Positions 1-7,335 of a stretch of 64,000 bases of DNA are shown piece by piece. Made by a program: the position numbers and the translations under genes. The notes below the pieces were generated by a model. That model saw nothing but the letters and a program-made list of their open reading frames with translations. It searched no databases and was not told the DNA's origin. The first letter of the stretch is position 1. Each line of letters begins with the position of its first letter. Origin of the DNA: Gammaproteobacteria bacterium (GTDB lineage: Bacteria; Pseudomonadota; Gammaproteobacteria; Nevskiales; Nevskiaceae); contig JAPLSB010000004.1 of assembly GCA_026398875.1 (NCBI GenBank), positions 1 through 64,000 on the forward strand, written 5' to 3'.

Positions 1-377
1 ACGTTCATTTCGCCGCGGCCGGCGTGGGCTCTGAGATTGATCGGCGGCACGCAGTACGGGCCGATCGCTGCCGGGGTCAGGTCGATCATCCGCACGCCGA
101 GCGCGGTCAGCTGATCGGAGTTGGCCTTGTGCACGTAGGCGGAAGTCGCATCAAAAGCGATCTGCACGCCATCGGCCAGCACATGCGGCAGCAGGCCAGC
201 GACTCCTTCGGATGTCGTCTTCAGGCCGTGCTCGCGCGCTCGCGCCAGCCCTTCCGATTCCGGGTCAACACCGACCATCCACACCGGTTCCAGCACCGGC
301 GAACGGCGCAGCTTGTACAGCAGGTCCGTCCCGATATTCCCGGGGCCGATGATCGCGCAGCGGATCTTGTTGCTCAT
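1..377 (-). CDS. Acetaldehyde dehydrogenase (acetylating), N-terminal part, cut by window edge
   Basis: The reverse strand reads an open frame of about 125 residues from an ATG at 375-377 to the window edge. It begins [20 protein letters not shown], a Rossmann GxGNIG nucleotide-binding start. The motifs [17 protein letters not shown] and [15 protein letters not shown] are shared almost residue for residue with the complete acetaldehyde dehydrogenase encoded at 13232-14140. The family converts acetaldehyde plus CoA to acetyl-CoA at the end of meta-cleavage pathways, normally in a channelled complex with 4-hydroxy-2-oxovalerate aldolase. This is therefore a second paralogue, and its partner genes probably continue leftwards outside the window. 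The ribosome-binding site is weak. The C-terminal half cannot be judged. Confidence 0.9.
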   Translation of the reverse strand, partial: MSNKIRCAIIGPGNIGTDLLYKLRRSPVLEPVWMVGVDPESEGLARAREHGLKTTSEGVAGLLPHVLADGVQIAFDATSAYVHKANSDQLTALGVRMIDLTPAAIGPYCVPPINLRAHAGRGEMN

Positions 378-758
378 CGTCTTCGTGTCTCTTGTCCGGT
401 CAAAAACAGCAACAGCGACATCAAAATTTCAACGCAAAGGCGCAAAGGGAAAAGATAAGGACGCAAAGGAAATCAAAGAAAGCACAGCCAGAAAAGAACA
501 TCGAAAGAAACTCCATGAAAAAGCGACCTCGGCTTTTGACGGTCTTGTCTTTCGGTTGCTGTTCTTTGCGTCCTTTCCGTTCCCTTTGCGCCTTTGCGTT
601 TAACGGTTGCTTTTGACGTTCGACACGCTTCGAATCGAACGGCTGGCAACCCACTCGCCAGTGATTCGGCCGGTACCGTACTATCTCTCGCGGGCACCTT
701 CAACATTCCGGCTGAACGGATTGTAAGTTGCTAGTCGAAGCCCTTGATCGGTGAGGAA
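378..758. other. Intergenic stretch holding hairpin repeat R1
   Basis: This 381-base gap lies between the divergent dehydrogenase fragment and the class II aldolase-like gene. Its main content is the inverted-repeat element at 431-600. Short open frames here translate the repeat into Lys/Arg/Gln-rich peptides and are not credible genes. Bases 606-758 presumably hold the promoter of the downstream gene, but I could not pick a convincing -35/-10 pair. Confidence 0.6.
431..600. repeat. Hairpin repeat R1 (GCAAAGGCGCAAAGG family)
   Basis: The left arm at 431-450 (AACGCAAAGGCGCAAAGGGA) is the exact reverse complement of 581-600. Inside, a second pair of related arms (ACGCAAAGGA near 460-470 and CTTTGCGTCC near 565-575) extends the symmetry. 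A single-stranded copy would fold into a long interrupted hairpin. Related elements occur at 12795-12945 and 18588-18695. It carries no transposase gene, so it is either a non-autonomous or a structural intergenic repeat. Confidence 0.85.
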
Positions 759-1490
759 ATGAATGTCGTGAGCACTGCCCCGAATCCCCCTGTGGCAACC
801 GAAAACAGCGAACGCGCACTGCGCCAGGCGGCGCGCGCACTGGCCCGCAGCGGCCTGGTGCATGCCTATGGCCACTGCAGCGTTCGGCTTGATGCCGAGC
901 ACTTCCTGGTCTGCGCAGCGAAGCCGATGGGCACGCTGCTGCCGAGCGATGCCGGCACGGTGGTGCGTACCTCCGGCGCGCTGCCGGACGGCGTGCTCGG
1001 CGAAGTGCGGATTCATCAGCAGGTTTATGCGCGCCGGCCGGAAGTCGGTGCGATCTGCCGGATCATGCCGCCGCAGACCGGCCTGCTGGCGCTGCTGAAG
1101 CGCACGCCGCGCGCGCGTCACGGCTTCGGCGCCTACTTCGCCAAGCCCGATGGCAGCGGCCCGGTGCTCTGGGATGACCCGCGCCTGCTGCGCGACGATG
1201 CCGCTGCCGGCCGTCTGGCCGACACGCTCGGTGCCGGCAATGCGCTGGTGATGCGCGCCAACGGCGCGGTGGTGGTCGGCGCGAATCTGGTCGAAGCGGT
1301 GTCGCTGTCGTGGTTTCTGGAAGAGGCCGCAAGAGTCGAAACCGGGCTGATGGCGCTTGGGCAGGACGGCGATCACAGCCTGCTGAGCGCTGACGAAACC
1401 ATCGCCCGGCAGGTCGTTGCCGGCCGGGTCTACGAGCGCATGTGGGAGCACCTGACCTTCGGTGATCCGGAACCGGTCGACCCGGTCTGA
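759..1490 (+). CDS. Class II aldolase/adducin-like protein with missing zinc ligands
   Basis: The 243-residue product has the class II aldolase/adducin fold pattern: an N-terminal helix followed by HAYGHCSVRL, then the GEVRIHQQVYARRPEVGAI segment and a C-terminal NGAVVVG turn. In active family members the segment after the rPdV motif is H-x-H, and a third zinc ligand is the His of an HG motif. Here the first pair reads R-I-M (CRIMPP) and the HG is NG, so the canonical zinc site appears lost while the Glu/His of GEVRIH remain. It may be a non-aldolase derivative. The ATG at 759 is preferred over a TTG at 744 because a GGTGAGG element lies just upstream. Its link to the aromatic pathway is only positional. 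Confidence 0.7.
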   Translation: MNVVSTAPNPPVATENSERALRQAARALARSGLVHAYGHCSVRLDAEHFLVCAAKPMGTLLPSDAGTVVRTSGALPDGVLGEVRIHQQVYARRPEVGAICRIMPPQTGLLALLKRTPRARHGFGAYFAKPDGSGPVLWDDPRLLRDDAAAGRLADTLGAGNALVMRANGAVVVGANLVEAVSLSWFLEEAARVETGLMALGQDGDHSLLSADETIARQVVAGRVYERMWEHLTFGDPEPVDPV

Positions 1491-1611
1491 AGCGATATCA
1501 GGGGTTGCCCCAGACTTGTTGCCGGGTCACACAGCCGTGACAGTTGCCAAGCTTTGACGACAAGCCACCGGACACCGAGCCGAGTGCGCCACCACCTAGG
1601 GGAGAAACCAC

Positions 1612-1962
1612 GTGACGCTGACCCAGATTGCCTTCCTGCTGTTTGCTGCCATCGCCGCCGGCGGCCTGACCATGGGCGCGATCATCGCCTTCGGCAAAAG
1701 CCCGCCGGCTTTCATGGGCGTCGGCCACGGCCTTGGCGGTCTGGCCGCCTGCGCGACCTTGTTCGTCGCCAACCTGCAGGGCGGCGATGCCACCCCCGAC
1801 ATGGCCTGGTGGGCGCTGATCGTGTTCACCAGCGGCCTGATCGGCGGCCTGCTGCTGTTCCGCGTGCTGTTCAAGGGCGCCACGCCGCTGTTCCTCGTGG
1901 CCGGTCACGGCAGCATCGCCGCACTCGGCCTGTACCTGCTGTATCCGCTGACCGGTTTCTGA
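1612..1962 (+). CDS. Small polytopic membrane protein, unknown function
   Basis: This 116-residue protein consists mostly of hydrophobic segments: about residues 4-26, 35-52, 62-82 and 90-112. That predicts four membrane helices with short polar loops. The start is GTG at 1612, preceded by GGGGAG at a good distance. It stands alone between the aldolase-like gene and a convergent hydrolase gene. I do not recognise the family. The Gly-rich helices resemble small uncharacterised inner-membrane proteins, and no catalytic or ligand motif is visible. Confidence 0.75.
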   Translation: MTLTQIAFLLFAAIAAGGLTMGAIIAFGKSPPAFMGVGHGLGGLAACATLFVANLQGGDATPDMAWWALIVFTSGLIGGLLLFRVLFKGATPLFLVAGHGSIAALGLYLLYPLTGF

Positions 1963-2002
1963 ACCGGCCCGGATCGGACGCTGGCCGGGCCTCAGCCCGA
2001 CT

Positions 2003-3157
2003 TCAGTCGACGAGGTCGGCCAGCGGATGCGCCGGCCATGCCGGCGCCTCGAAGTACTTCGCGATGGCGGCCGGATCGATCGCGGCCAGCGTTGCCGGCG
2101 ACCAGCGCGGCGCGTGGTCCTTGTCGATCAGCAGCGCGCGCACGCCTTCCGGAAAATCCGCATTCGCGCAGCAGTGCAGCGCGAGGCACAGCTCCATGCG
2201 GAACACCTCGGCCAGCGACAGCCCGGCCGCGCGCTGCTGCACCGCCCAGACCAGTGCTGCCGTCGTTGGCGAACCGGCCTTCAGCGCGGCAGCGGCCTTG
2301 ACCAGCCAGGCATCGTCGCCGGCATAGCCGGTGATCGCCGCAACCACCTCGGCCAGAGAAGCACCGGCACACAGTGCCTCGATGGTTGCCGCCCGTGCGG
2401 CCAGTTGCGAAGGCGGCAACACGCCGGCTGCCGCTTTGGCGTGCACGGCCAGCGCGGCGGTCAGCGCCTTGCGATCAGCTGCTGCATCGCCGGTCCAGTC
2501 GATCGTGCCCAGCGACGCCAGCACCGCATCGCGATCCGCCTGCCGCAGGCCGACATCGGCAAGACCCGCCGCCAGCAGGTCGGCGCCGTTGAGCGCAGCA
2601 CCAGTCAGCGCCGCGAACAACCCGGCCTTGCCTGGCAGCTTCGGCAGGAACCAGCTGCCGCCAACATCCGGGAACAGGCCGATGCTGATTTCCGGCATCG
2701 CGGCCCGCGTGGTTTCGGTCACCACGCGATGGCTGGCACCGACGAATAGCCCCATGCCGCCGCCCATGACGATGCCGCCGCCCCAGCACAGCAGCGGTTT
2801 CGGATAGCGATGGATGCGGTGGTCGAGGCGGTATTCCTCGGTGAAGAAGGCCAGCGCCGCAGGATGCGGGAAGTCGGCCGTCGCAGGCTCGCGAACGGCG
2901 CGGGCCAGCGTCTTGACGTCACCACCAGCGCTGAAGGCCTTGTCGCCGGCACCGATCAGCACCACGCAGGCGATCGTCGGGTCTGCCGCCCAGTCACGCA
3001 GCCGGGCATCGAGCAGGCGGATGATCGGCAGGCCGATCGCGTGCAGCGTGCGTTCGCTGTTCAGCGTGGCAATGCCGATGCGGCGGCCGTTGGCAGCCTC
3101 GGCAATGCGGAACAGGACGGGATCCAGGGATGCAGCGGCAGCAGCGGAATCGGCCAT
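2003..3157 (-). CDS. 3-hydroxyisobutyryl-CoA hydrolase / enoyl-CoA hydratase-isomerase family protein
   Basis: The 384-residue product is a crotonase-fold protein of the length typical of 3-hydroxyisobutyryl-CoA hydrolases. It shows the oxyanion-hole segments GAGDKAFSAGGDVK and GGGIVMGGGMGLF, then the family-specific PEISIGLFPDVGGSWFLPKL segment with the catalytic-loop Glu and Asp. HIBYL-CoA hydrolase releases 3-hydroxyisobutyrate in valine degradation. Some relatives act as hydratases on other acyl-CoAs. The start is the ATG at 3155-3157, where the recognisable N-terminus MADSAAAAA begins; longer frames upstream lack homologous sequence. It is a single gene on the minus strand behind a small membrane-protein gene. 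Confidence 0.85.
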   Translation of the reverse strand: MADSAAAAASLDPVLFRIAEAANGRRIGIATLNSERTLHAIGLPIIRLLDARLRDWAADPTIACVVLIGAGDKAFSAGGDVKTLARAVREPATADFPHPAALAFFTEEYRLDHRIHRYPKPLLCWGGGIVMGGGMGLFVGASHRVVTETTRAAMPEISIGLFPDVGGSWFLPKLPGKAGLFAALTGAALNGADLLAAGLADVGLRQADRDAVLASLGTIDWTGDAAADRKALTAALAVHAKAAAGVLPPSQLAARAATIEALCAGASLAEVVAAITGYAGDDAWLVKAAAALKAGSPTTAALVWAVQQRAAGLSLAEVFRMELCLALHCCANADFPEGVRALLIDKDHAPRWSPATLAAIDPAAIAKYFEAPAWPAHPLADLVD

Positions 3158-3243
3158 CGGAAAGCGGGTTCGGTCGGGCAGGCAGAGCCGCCATTGTCGC
3201 CGACCGGCCGCCGCCCGCGCAGGCGGCGGTACAGCCCAGCGGA

Positions 3244-3396
3244 TCAGGCGGCTTTCTGCGCGCGCTCTTCCGGACGACGGCGGCGATGGGCCCGCTGCGC
3301 GCGCTGCAGCGCCACGAATTCGAGCACGCCGAGCATGACCATGCCGCCAATCACGACACCAGGATGGTGGGCCAGCTTTCTTGCAATGCGATCCAT
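3244..3396 (-). CDS. Small single-span membrane protein
   Basis: This 50-residue open frame starts at an ATG (3394-3396) with a strong GGAGG ribosome-binding site eight bases upstream. A hydrophobic stretch, about residues 13-28 (GVVIGGMVMLGVLEFV), forms one membrane span. It is followed by a very basic tail (RAHRRRRPEERAQK). The strong Shine-Dalgarno and sensible topology argue that it is real although it is short. No family is recognised. It is transcribed towards the hydrolase gene and away from the peptidase gene. Confidence 0.6.
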   Translation of the reverse strand: MDRIARKLAHHPGVVIGGMVMLGVLEFVALQRAQRAHRRRRPEERAQKAA

Positions 3397-3498
3397 GAGG
3401 CAATCCTCCGTGGGCGCCGGATCGCCAGCACGGCGAATAGGCGCGGAACTTGTATCGCCGCGGAGACTATTCCCGATCGATGACAGCGATGTTGCCGA

Positions 3499-4632
3499 AT
3501 GATGACTCCCACCTTCCTCACTGCCGGCAGCACGGCTGACACGCTCATCAGACCGACACATGACCGCCGTATTGTCGGCGCCCCGTCCACGATCGATCCG
3601 GTCACCGCCACCGTGCTGCCGCAGCTCACCGACCTGCTCGAACTGATCGACGAGGGCGCGCCGTACCTGCAGGCCCGCGTGCTGTGCGAGGTGCAGGCCG
3701 GCCCGCATCGCTTCCCGGTGCATGCGCTGACCCTGGGCAATCCATCGCCTGCGGTGCCGGCAGTCGGCTTCTTCGGCGGCGTGCACGGACTGGAGCGGAT
3801 CGGCGCCGATGTCGTCATTGCCTGGCTGCACAACCTGGTCAAGCGGCTGTCGTGGGACGACAGCCTGCACGAGCAGCTGAAGCACGTGCGGCTGGTGTTC
3901 ATGCCGCTGGTCAATCCGGGCGGCTTCTGGCTCGGCACGCGCGCCAATCCGAACGGCGTCGACCTGATGCGCAATGCACCGGTCGATGCCCGCGAGAAGG
4001 TGCCGTTCCTGATCGGCGGCCAGCGCATCTCGAAAGGCATGCCGTGGTACCGCGGCGCGGAAGGCGCGCCGATGGAAGCCGAAGCGCAGGCGCTGTGCGA
4101 CTTCGTCGACGAAGAGCTGCTGAGCCGCGATTTCAGCGTTGCCGTCGACTGCCATTCCGGCTTCGGCACCGACGACCGCATCTGGTTTCCGTACGCCCAC
4201 ACCACCCGGCCGATCCATCACCTCGCCGAGATCCATGCGCTGCACGCGATCTTCGCGAAAACCCACGCCCACCACCCGTACGTGTTCGAGCCGCAAAGCG
4301 TGCAGTACCTGACCCACGGCGACATCTGGGATCACCTGTACCTGCGCGCGCGCAGCCGCCCCGGCGACCGCGTGTTCCTGCCGCTGACCCTGGAAATGGG
4401 CTCGTGGATGTGGATCAAAAAGAATCCGAAGCAACTGTTCTCGCGGCTCGGCATCTTCAATCCGTTGATCCAGCACCGGGTCAACCGGGTGATGCGCCGG
4501 CACATCGCGCTGCTCGATTTCCTGACCCGCGCTGCCAGCGGCTACCAGCGCTGGCTGCCGGGCAGCAGCGCCGCTCGCGAACAGCACCGGCGGACCGCGC
4601 TGACACGCTGGTATCGCCAGGCATCGGCGTGA
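3499..4632 (+). CDS. M14-family zinc carboxypeptidase-like protein
   Basis: The 377-residue protein carries the M14 carboxypeptidase signature. HGLE at residues 96-99 supplies the H-x-x-E zinc pair, DCHSGFG supplies the third zinc His, and a later TLEMGS contains the likely catalytic Glu. An NPGGF-R/N-P segment (VNPGGFWLGTRANPNGVDL) is the usual substrate-binding loop. There is no signal peptide, so it should act in the cytoplasm, perhaps on peptides or amidated small molecules. The ATGATG start offers two adjacent Met codons. Its stop codon overlaps the GTG of the following hydrolase, so the two are translationally coupled. Confidence 0.8.
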   Translation: MMTPTFLTAGSTADTLIRPTHDRRIVGAPSTIDPVTATVLPQLTDLLELIDEGAPYLQARVLCEVQAGPHRFPVHALTLGNPSPAVPAVGFFGGVHGLERIGADVVIAWLHNLVKRLSWDDSLHEQLKHVRLVFMPLVNPGGFWLGTRANPNGVDLMRNAPVDAREKVPFLIGGQRISKGMPWYRGAEGAPMEAEAQALCDFVDEELLSRDFSVAVDCHSGFGTDDRIWFPYAHTTRPIHHLAEIHALHAIFAKTHAHHPYVFEPQSVQYLTHGDIWDHLYLRARSRPGDRVFLPLTLEMGSWMWIKKNPKQLFSRLGIFNPLIQHRVNRVMRRHIALLDFLTRAASGYQRWLPGSSAAREQHRRTALTRWYRQASA

Positions 4633-5390
4633 GCGCAGCGGGGCCGGCCACCTGGGTGCTGCTGCGCGGCCTGATGCGCGACAGCCGCCACTGGGGCACG
4701 TTTCCGGCCATCTTCCAGCAGCGCTTTCCAGCGGCACGCATCGAGGCCATCGACTTCCCCGGCAACGGCGCGCTGTACCGCGAAACCAGTCCGGCCCGTG
4801 TCGAGGCGATGGCCGAACACGTTCGTGCCGCGCTGGCACGGCGCGGCTGCCGGCCGCCGTACGGCGTGCTGGCGATGTCGCTCGGCGCGATGGCGGCAAC
4901 CGCCTGGGCCGACCGGCATCCGGACGAGATCGCCGCCTGCGTGCTGGTCAATACCAGCCTGCGGCCGTTCAGCCCGCCGCACTGGCGGCTGCGGCCGACG
5001 GTCTGGCCATCGCTGCTGCAGATGCTGCTGAAGCCGCCGGCGGCCCGCGAGATCGAGCGGCGCATCCTGCAGCTGACCAGCCACGCCGCGCCGGAAGCCG
5101 TGCTCGACGACTGGACGCAGTGGCGGCAGCAGAACCCGGTGTCATCGGCGAACGCGCTGCGCCAGCTGGCCGCCGCCGGACGCTACCGGGCGCCACGGCG
5201 GGCACCTGCCGTGCCGCTGCTGGTCGTCAATGGCGCCGGTGACGCGCTGGTCGACCCGCGCTGCTCGACACGGCTGGCCGAAACCTGGGGCTGCCCGATC
5301 GCTGTGCATCCGAGCGCCGGCCACGACCTGTCGCTCGATGATGGCGACTGGCTGGCCGATACCGTCCGCGACTGGCTGGCCGCGCGCTGA
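4629..5390 (+). CDS. Alpha/beta hydrolase
   Basis: The 253-residue product has the alpha/beta-hydrolase order: an N-terminal strand and LLRGLMRDSRHW oxyanion loop, the nucleophile elbow AMSLGA (Ser with Ala in place of the first Gly of GxSxG), a late acid strand LLVVNGAGDALVD, and the C-terminal His in AGHDLSLDD. It starts at GTG 4629, overlapping the stop of the upstream carboxypeptidase by the GTGA arrangement, so the pair is co-expressed. The substrate is unknown. It lacks the DmpD-type motifs I would expect of a meta-cleavage product hydrolase, so I do not assign it to the phenol pathway. Confidence 0.8.
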   Translation: MSAAGPATWVLLRGLMRDSRHWGTFPAIFQQRFPAARIEAIDFPGNGALYRETSPARVEAMAEHVRAALARRGCRPPYGVLAMSLGAMAATAWADRHPDEIAACVLVNTSLRPFSPPHWRLRPTVWPSLLQMLLKPPAAREIERRILQLTSHAAPEAVLDDWTQWRQQNPVSSANALRQLAAAGRYRAPRRAPAVPLLVVNGAGDALVDPRCSTRLAETWGCPIAVHPSAGHDLSLDDGDWLADTVRDWLAAR

Positions 5391-5405
5391 ACCGTCGCTG
5401 CCGCA

Positions 5406-6338
5406 TCAGCGCGCGGCGGCGTGCGCCTCCGGCGGTGGCGGCAACACTTCCCGCGCCACCTCGATGAACGCCCGCAGCAGCGGCGAGTCATCGTCGATGC
5501 GGCGAATCATGCACAGGTCGATCAGCGCCTCGTTGCGTTCCAGTGGCCGGTAGACGACACCGGGCAGCCGCAGGTTCAGCGCCGAATCGCTGACGATGGT
5601 CAGGCCGAAGCCCGACGACACCAGCGCGACCGCAGTGACCACGTCGTCGACTTCCTGCACCACCTGCGCGGTCAGGTGGCGGCGGTGGAACAGGCCCAGC
5701 ACCTGATCGATGAAGCCCGGTCGCGGCGACCGCGGGTAGACCACCATCGCTTCGCCGGACAGGTCGGCGATCGTCAGCCGGGCATGGTCGGTCAGTCGAT
5801 GGCCTGCCGGCAGCGCCACATTGAGCGCTTCGGCCAGCACCACGTCCCAGACCAGATCCGGCTCCTCGACGAAGAAGCGGTTGAAGCCGACCGTCAAGCG
5901 GCGCTCGCGCAGTGCCTTGATCTGGCCGGCGCGATCGAGGTTGTGCAGCACCACCTCGACCTTCGGATACGCGGTGCGGAAGGCCTGGATCACGCGCGGA
6001 ATGGCGTCGAACACCGCCGAGCCGAACACGCCGACATCGAGCCGGCCGAGCTGCCCCTGCGCCGCCATCTGCGTGCGATCGAGCGCCTGCTCGGCCAGCG
6101 CCAGCAGGTTGCGGGCTTCATCGAGGAACACCGCGCCAGCGGCGGTCAGCTCGACGCCGCGCGGCTGGCGCTCCAGCAGCACCACGCCCAGCAGTTCTTC
6201 GAGCTGCTGCACTTGCCGGGTCAGCGGCGGCTGCGACACATGCAGCTGCTGCGCGGCCGCGCGGAAGCTGCGCGCCTCGGCCACGGCGGTGAAGTAACGC
6301 AGATGGCGGAACTCGATGGCGCCGAGACGATTGCTCAA
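5406..6338 (-). CDS. LysR-family transcriptional regulator
   Basis: The 310-residue protein begins with a LysR winged-helix domain (FRHLRYFTAVAEARSFRAAA, then HVSQPPLTRQVQQLEELLG). The periplasmic-binding-like effector domain follows from about residue 95. The QPPLTRQ recognition helix and overall length are typical of CatR/BenM-like regulators of aromatic pathways. The start is TTG (6336-6338) with GGGAG seven bases upstream; no better ATG is in frame. It is divergent from the meta-cleavage operon, and a perfect T-N11-A palindrome lies between them. It therefore probably controls that operon and itself, with a muconate- or semialdehyde-like inducer as an open possibility. Confidence 0.9.
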   Translation of the reverse strand: MSNRLGAIEFRHLRYFTAVAEARSFRAAAQQLHVSQPPLTRQVQQLEELLGVVLLERQPRGVELTAAGAVFLDEARNLLALAEQALDRTQMAAQGQLGRLDVGVFGSAVFDAIPRVIQAFRTAYPKVEVVLHNLDRAGQIKALRERRLTVGFNRFFVEEPDLVWDVVLAEALNVALPAGHRLTDHARLTIADLSGEAMVVYPRSPRPGFIDQVLGLFHRRHLTAQVVQEVDDVVTAVALVSSGFGLTIVSDSALNLRLPGVVYRPLERNEALIDLCMIRRIDDDSPLLRAFIEVAREVLPPPPEAHAAAR

Positions 6339-6373
6339 GGCTGCATCTCCCGTGCGCGGTTTGGATGCCGGAC

Positions 6374-6390
6374 GATACCGATGCGGTATC
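6374..6390. promoter_or_regulatory. LysR-type T-N11-A operator
   Basis: GATACC-GATGC-GGTATC is a perfect six-base inverted repeat with a five-base centre. It contains the T-N11-A signature of LysR-type sites. It lies 36 bases upstream of the LysR start and 110 bases upstream of the first meta-operon gene, a normal position for a shared autoregulatory and activator site. Confidence 0.7.
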
Positions 6391-6499
6391 GCAGCCGCAA
6401 TCCAAAAGTAATGGACCCGGCCCTGGGCGACGCCTACCGTTGCATCCGGACGCACTCCACAGAGAGCCGCGCCGCACGGGCAAGGAGAGAGACCGGCCG

Positions 6500-6883
6500 A
6501 TGCAGTATCGGATCACCATCGAAGGCAGCGCACAGGCGTTCGTCAGCCATCCCGGCCAGTCCGCGCTCGATGCGATGGTCGGGCAGCCGGCGGCGCTTGA
6601 AGTTGGCTGCCGCGGTGGTGGCTGCGGGGTTTGCCGGGTCGAGGTGCTGAGCGGCAGCTTCGCGTGCGGCGACATGAGCGCCGAACAGATCAGCGCCGAA
6701 TGCCAGGCGCGCGGCATCGCACTGGCCTGCCGGCTGTTTCCGAACAGCGATCTGCACCTGCGCCCGCTCGGCAAGCGCCTGGCAGAGGGCCGCAGTGTTG
6801 ATCTCGACACCGCGGCGCTGCTGCGCGGCCTGAGCAAGTTCGCTCGATGCAGCGACCGGCTTGGCCCCGGTGCGTGTTCGTGA
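6500..6883 (+). CDS. dmpQ: Plant-type [2Fe-2S] ferredoxin (DmpQ/XylT-like)
   Basis: The 127-residue protein has the chloroplast-type ferredoxin cluster C37-x4-C42-x2-C45 and a distal C77, in the order CRGGGCGVC then LACRLF. Proteins of this type next to catechol 2,3-dioxygenase genes (DmpQ, XylT, PhlG) reduce the inactivated ferric centre of the dioxygenase and so rescue it from suicide inhibition. This one heads the meta operon about 8.8 kb upstream of the dioxygenase gene, rather than adjacent to it. It could also feed electrons to the Rieske oxygenases, which lack a reductase of their own. AAGGAGA precedes the ATG. The stop overlaps the next gene's GTG. Confidence 0.85.
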   Translation: MQYRITIEGSAQAFVSHPGQSALDAMVGQPAALEVGCRGGGCGVCRVEVLSGSFACGDMSAEQISAECQARGIALACRLFPNSDLHLRPLGKRLAEGRSVDLDTAALLRGLSKFARCSDRLGPGACS

Positions 6884-7314
6884 GCAGCGCCATTTCCATC
6901 AATCGCCCGGTGATCCACCACGCGGCAGCACAGCGCGTGGCGGGAGCCGCAGTCGCCAAGGCCGAAGCGCTCGGCATCAACGTCTGCGTCGCCGTGGTCG
7001 ACAGTGCCGCGCGTCTGGTCGCCTATCTGCGCATGCCGAACGCCTTTCTGATTTCGGACGAGGTCAGTGTTGCCAAGGCGAAGAGCGTTGCGTCCGCGGC
7101 CGGGCTGCCGGCCGATGTGCTCGATGCTGCGTTGACCGGCGAAGGCCCCTGGGTGCGCGAAGGCCTGCTGAACGTTCCCGGCTTCACGCTGATTCGCGGC
7201 GCGCTGCCGCTGCGCGATGGCGCTGCGCTGATCGGCGCTGTCGGTGTTTCCGGCGGCTCGGAAGCGCAGGACCTGCTGTGCGCCGAAGCGGCCATTGCCG
7301 CGCTTCATTCCTGA
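6880..7314 (+). CDS. GlcG/HbpS-like (DUF336) protein
   Basis: The 144-residue product matches the GlcG/HbpS domain. It has an N-terminal helix of the AAAQRVAGAAVAKAEALG type, the strand CVAVVDSAARLVAYLRM, the SVAKAKSVASAAG helix and a C-terminal GALIGAVGVSGG-like turn. Some family members bind haem or cobalamin, but no function is settled. Such genes recur in aromatic meta-cleavage operons. The GTG at 6880 overlaps the ferredoxin stop (GTGA) and is preferred over an ATG at 6847 inside the ferredoxin gene. The product is likely co-translated with the ferredoxin. Confidence 0.8.
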   Translation: MSSAISINRPVIHHAAAQRVAGAAVAKAEALGINVCVAVVDSAARLVAYLRMPNAFLISDEVSVAKAKSVASAAGLPADVLDAALTGEGPWVREGLLNVPGFTLIRGALPLRDGAALIGAVGVSGGSEAQDLLCAEAAIAALHS

Positions 7315-7335
7315 ACACATCGACTCGACGATCCC

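Noticed and set aside
313..706. Short open frames in and around repeat R1 with Lys/Arg/Gln-rich translations
   Set aside because: They are translations of the CGCAAAGG repeat arms, lie on both strands and lack ribosome-binding sites.
4629..5390. DmpD-type meta-cleavage product hydrolase
   Set aside because: The nucleophile elbow is AMSLGA, it is coupled to a peptidase gene, and the DmpD-specific segments are not seen.
6400..6499. Sigma-54 promoter in front of the meta operon
   Set aside because: A TTGCA is present, but no GG occurs at the required distance of ten bases before its GC.
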